Positions 62,370 through 64,000 of a DNA stretch of 64,000 nt are shown here, one piece after another. Made by a program: the position numbers and the translations under genes. Source of the DNA: Bacteroidota bacterium (lineage in GTDB: Bacteria > Bacteroidota > Bacteroidia > Bacteroidales > JAGONC01); NCBI GenBank assembly GCA_022711405.1, contig JAKLFC010000014.1, positions 36,123 through 100,122 of the forward strand. Direction: 5' to 3'. The notes beneath the pieces were generated by a model. That model was not told the DNA's origin. It saw only the letters and a list, made by a program, of their open reading frames with translations, and did not search any database. Numbering within the stretch: the stretch's first letter is position 1; each line of letters starts with the position of its first letter.

Positions 62370-62868
62370 ACTCCCCCGTCCCTTCTTCTGGTTCTTTTTT
62401 CACAGCGCGTTTGCGGGTCTTCGGTCTAACCTCTTCCTGGACTTCCTGTTCTGCAACCGGGCTTTCAGCGATCGTTTCAAGCACAGGGCTCACCAGGATA
62501 TCAGCTTCTTCTTTTTTTTCAGCCTTCTTTTCCTTTAGTTCCCTGATCTTACCACCAGTCAGCGAGATATTTTCGATCAGGATGCGCGTAAGCAGATCAC
62601 GGTGACCGGTCAGTTTCTGGTAGCCTTTTCTTCTTTTCTTTTTAAAGATCAACACCTTATCGCCTTTCATGTGGGAAAGGATCTTTGCGGAAACGAAGGC
62701 TCCCTCGACCATTGGCATCCCCACGCTGACCTTTCCGTCAGTATCGATCAGTAACACATCATCAAACGTTACCTGAGCGCCTTCTTCACCTTGTAGACGG
62801 TGGACGAACACTTCCTGACCCTGTTCAACCCTGAACTGTTGTCCTGCTATATCAACGATTGCAAACAT
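62368..62868 (-). CDS. rplU: 50S ribosomal protein L21 with acidic/basic tail
   Basis: 166 residues. L21 core at about 1-103 (MFAIVDIAGQQFRVEQGQ, IFKKKRRKGYQKLTGHRD), followed by a 60-residue tail rich in Glu and Lys (ELKEKKAEKKEEAD onward) that most L21 lack; Bacteroidota L21 proteins often have extended tails. The start at 62868 replaces the longer frame from 62910, since a promoter lies between. First gene of the rplU-rpmA operon. Confidence 0.94.
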   Translation of the reverse strand: MFAIVDIAGQQFRVEQGQEVFVHRLQGEEGAQVTFDDVLLIDTDGKVSVGMPMVEGAFVSAKILSHMKGDKVLIFKKKRRKGYQKLTGHRDLLTRILIENISLTGGKIRELKEKKAEKKEEADILVSPVLETIAESPVAEQEVQEEVRPKTRKRAVKKEPEEGTGE

Positions 62869-62907
62869 TTGTAAACTAATTAGTAGTACCTCAAAAAAAT
62901 GGAGCAG

Positions 62908-62937
62908 CAAAATTAGTAAAAAATTCGGAATTACAAA
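62908..62937 (-). promoter_or_regulatory. Promoter of rplU-rpmA
   Basis: On the minus strand a TTTG (62934-62937) is followed after 18 bases by TAATTTTG (62908-62915), a complete -33/-7 pair, 40 bases before the ATG. Confidence 0.65.
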
Positions 62938-62990
62938 TTTGCAGAAGGATATTATTTTACATTGAGGTTGGTTACTGCAGTTCGCGGTCC

Positions 62991-63869
62991 CTATTTCCGG
63001 TTCACCAACACAACCCCACCCAGGATGAGCAGGATCCAGAAAATGTAACTGGCCCGGAAGCCCTCACCGTCAATCACGCCCCAGAGGATCGCCACAATGG
63101 GAATGAGATACGTCACCGAAGAAGCCGCAAGCGGGGTGGATATCTTGATCAGCCTATTGAAGAGGATCAGCGCCAGAGCTGTTCCCGCCAACGCAAGAAT
63201 GGCCATGTAGCCCAGCCCTTCCCAGATCCTGGGATCATGGATCAGCTGCCCGGGAAAGTCTGTGAAAAAAAACAGGAAGACAGACACCGGTAGCCCCAGG
63301 ATGAAAAATGAAAAGGCCGTAATGGTAATGGCTTCCAGCTCTTTCAGGTAGGCTTTAATGATATTGACGTTGACGGCATAACAAAGCGTGGCAAGTATGA
63401 TGTAAATGGCATAGCGGAAGTTGAACGAAAATTCCTTATCCCCGCTGATATGCAGCAATCCAATCGCTCCGCCCAGCCCGATAAAAACTCCCAGGATATT
63501 GAACCACTTTGCTTTGATGTGAAAGAAGGATAATCCGATCAGCATGGTGAACAGCGGAGTCAATGAATTCAGAATCCCGGCCAGCTGGCTGTCAATGCCC
63601 GTCTGTGCCTTTGCAAACAAAAAGGGGGGAAGTCCGCTGCCCATCACGGCAGCAGCTGCCAGGATCAGCCACATTTTCCCTTTTACCTGTGAAATCCGCC
63701 TGACTGCAACGGGAAACAGTGCAAGGAAGGTAATCACGATCCTCAGCGCACCGACCTCCTCACTCGAAAAGACCTCCAGCCCGCGTTTCATCAGGATGAA
63801 GGAACTCCCCCACACCAGCATCAGGAAAAGGAGAATGGGCCAGGAGTACGACGAGGATCTTCGGGGCAT
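62991..63869 (-). CDS. EamA/DMT family transporter
   Basis: Membrane protein of 292 residues with ten hydrophobic segments in two EamA repeats. WGSSFILMKRGLEVFSSEEVGALR is the standard start of the first repeat; the second contains SPLAASSVTYLIPIVAILWG-like ISTPLAASSVTYLIPIVAI. Such proteins export metabolites or amino acids; the substrate is unknown. It lies 122 bases upstream of rplU on the same strand. Bases 63870-64000 hold no gene that could be supported. Confidence 0.9.
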   Translation of the reverse strand: MPRRSSSYSWPILLFLMLVWGSSFILMKRGLEVFSSEEVGALRIVITFLALFPVAVRRISQVKGKMWLILAAAAVMGSGLPPFLFAKAQTGIDSQLAGILNSLTPLFTMLIGLSFFHIKAKWFNILGVFIGLGGAIGLLHISGDKEFSFNFRYAIYIILATLCYAVNVNIIKAYLKELEAITITAFSFFILGLPVSVFLFFFTDFPGQLIHDPRIWEGLGYMAILALAGTALALILFNRLIKISTPLAASSVTYLIPIVAILWGVIDGEGFRASYIFWILLILGGVVLVNRK

Positions 63870-64000
63870 GTGTCTATATTTCCTCTATAAATCTAATTTC
63901 TTCGGCACTTAAGATTCTTGATGAATAATTTCCTCTGCGAACTCTATCGTTCAAGTCTGTGTGCTCTATTAACGGTATAAGCCAGTTTAAGGACGGGGTC

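Noticed and set aside
63870..64000. A partial gene at the right edge
   Set aside because: Frames are short and broken, and no motif could be identified.

Overview
The window looks like a chromosomal segment of a Bacteroidota bacterium, most likely in or near Bacteroidales. The family cannot be told from the sequence. Support comes from two gingipain-like C25 proteases and a PKD protein with type IX secretion sorting tails, a TlpA/DUF6029/Omp28 envelope operon, the SUF operon type, and many copies of the Bacteroidota -7 promoter box TAnnTTTG. No tRNA, rRNA, CRISPR array, prophage or insertion sequence was seen.

Layout. 0.2-4 kb: a TonB-type energy transducer, uvrC and thiL. 4-12.5 kb: sufBCDSE plus a SufT-like gene, then dxs and a TSUP permease. 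12.5-16.1 kb: a minus-strand nucleotide module (dCMP deaminase, P-loop kinase, LOG protein) divergent from manA and a DUF1295 membrane protein. 16.3-19.5 kb: TlpA, DUF6029 and Omp28 envelope genes. 19.5-27.6 kb: two C25 proteases. 27.6-39.9 kb: a LolC/E-type permease with rbfA, an MsbA-type ABC exporter, an M20 hydrolase, mtnA, a YghO-like protein, UspA, a PKD/T9SS protein and a VPS10-type beta-propeller protein.

40-55.5 kb is a surface-glycan and acyl-assembly locus. It holds a WecE-type sugar aminotransferase, two paralogous sulfotransferases, an MBOAT/SGNH O-acylation pair, a Wzx-type flippase, a GNAT acyltransferase and a polyprenyl-phosphate glycosyltransferase. Beside them lie an SDR, a ketoacyl synthase III, a fatty-acyl-AMP ligase fused to an ACP, a free ACP and a second adenylating enzyme. 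Together they could build a sulfated, O-acylated glycan carrying an acylated 4-amino-4,6-dideoxyhexose; this is inference. 55.5-64 kb is mostly housekeeping: a TMTC-like TPR membrane protein, ksgA, a TPR lipoprotein-sized protein, serS, rpmA, rplU and an EamA transporter.

Two non-coding signals stand out. First, at least fifteen intergenic arrays have period 7 (one has period 8, with one extra base per unit), and many begin on or next to a stop codon. They recall the heptanucleotide STRR repeats of cyanobacteria. Second, a solitary DUF559 nuclease gene sits between the ACP and acyl-ligase genes, bracketed by long G/C-rich palindromes and a perfect 12-bp inverted repeat, like a small mobile cassette. 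In addition, four genes have a TAnnTTTG box only 4-5 bases before the ATG, which predicts leaderless mRNAs.
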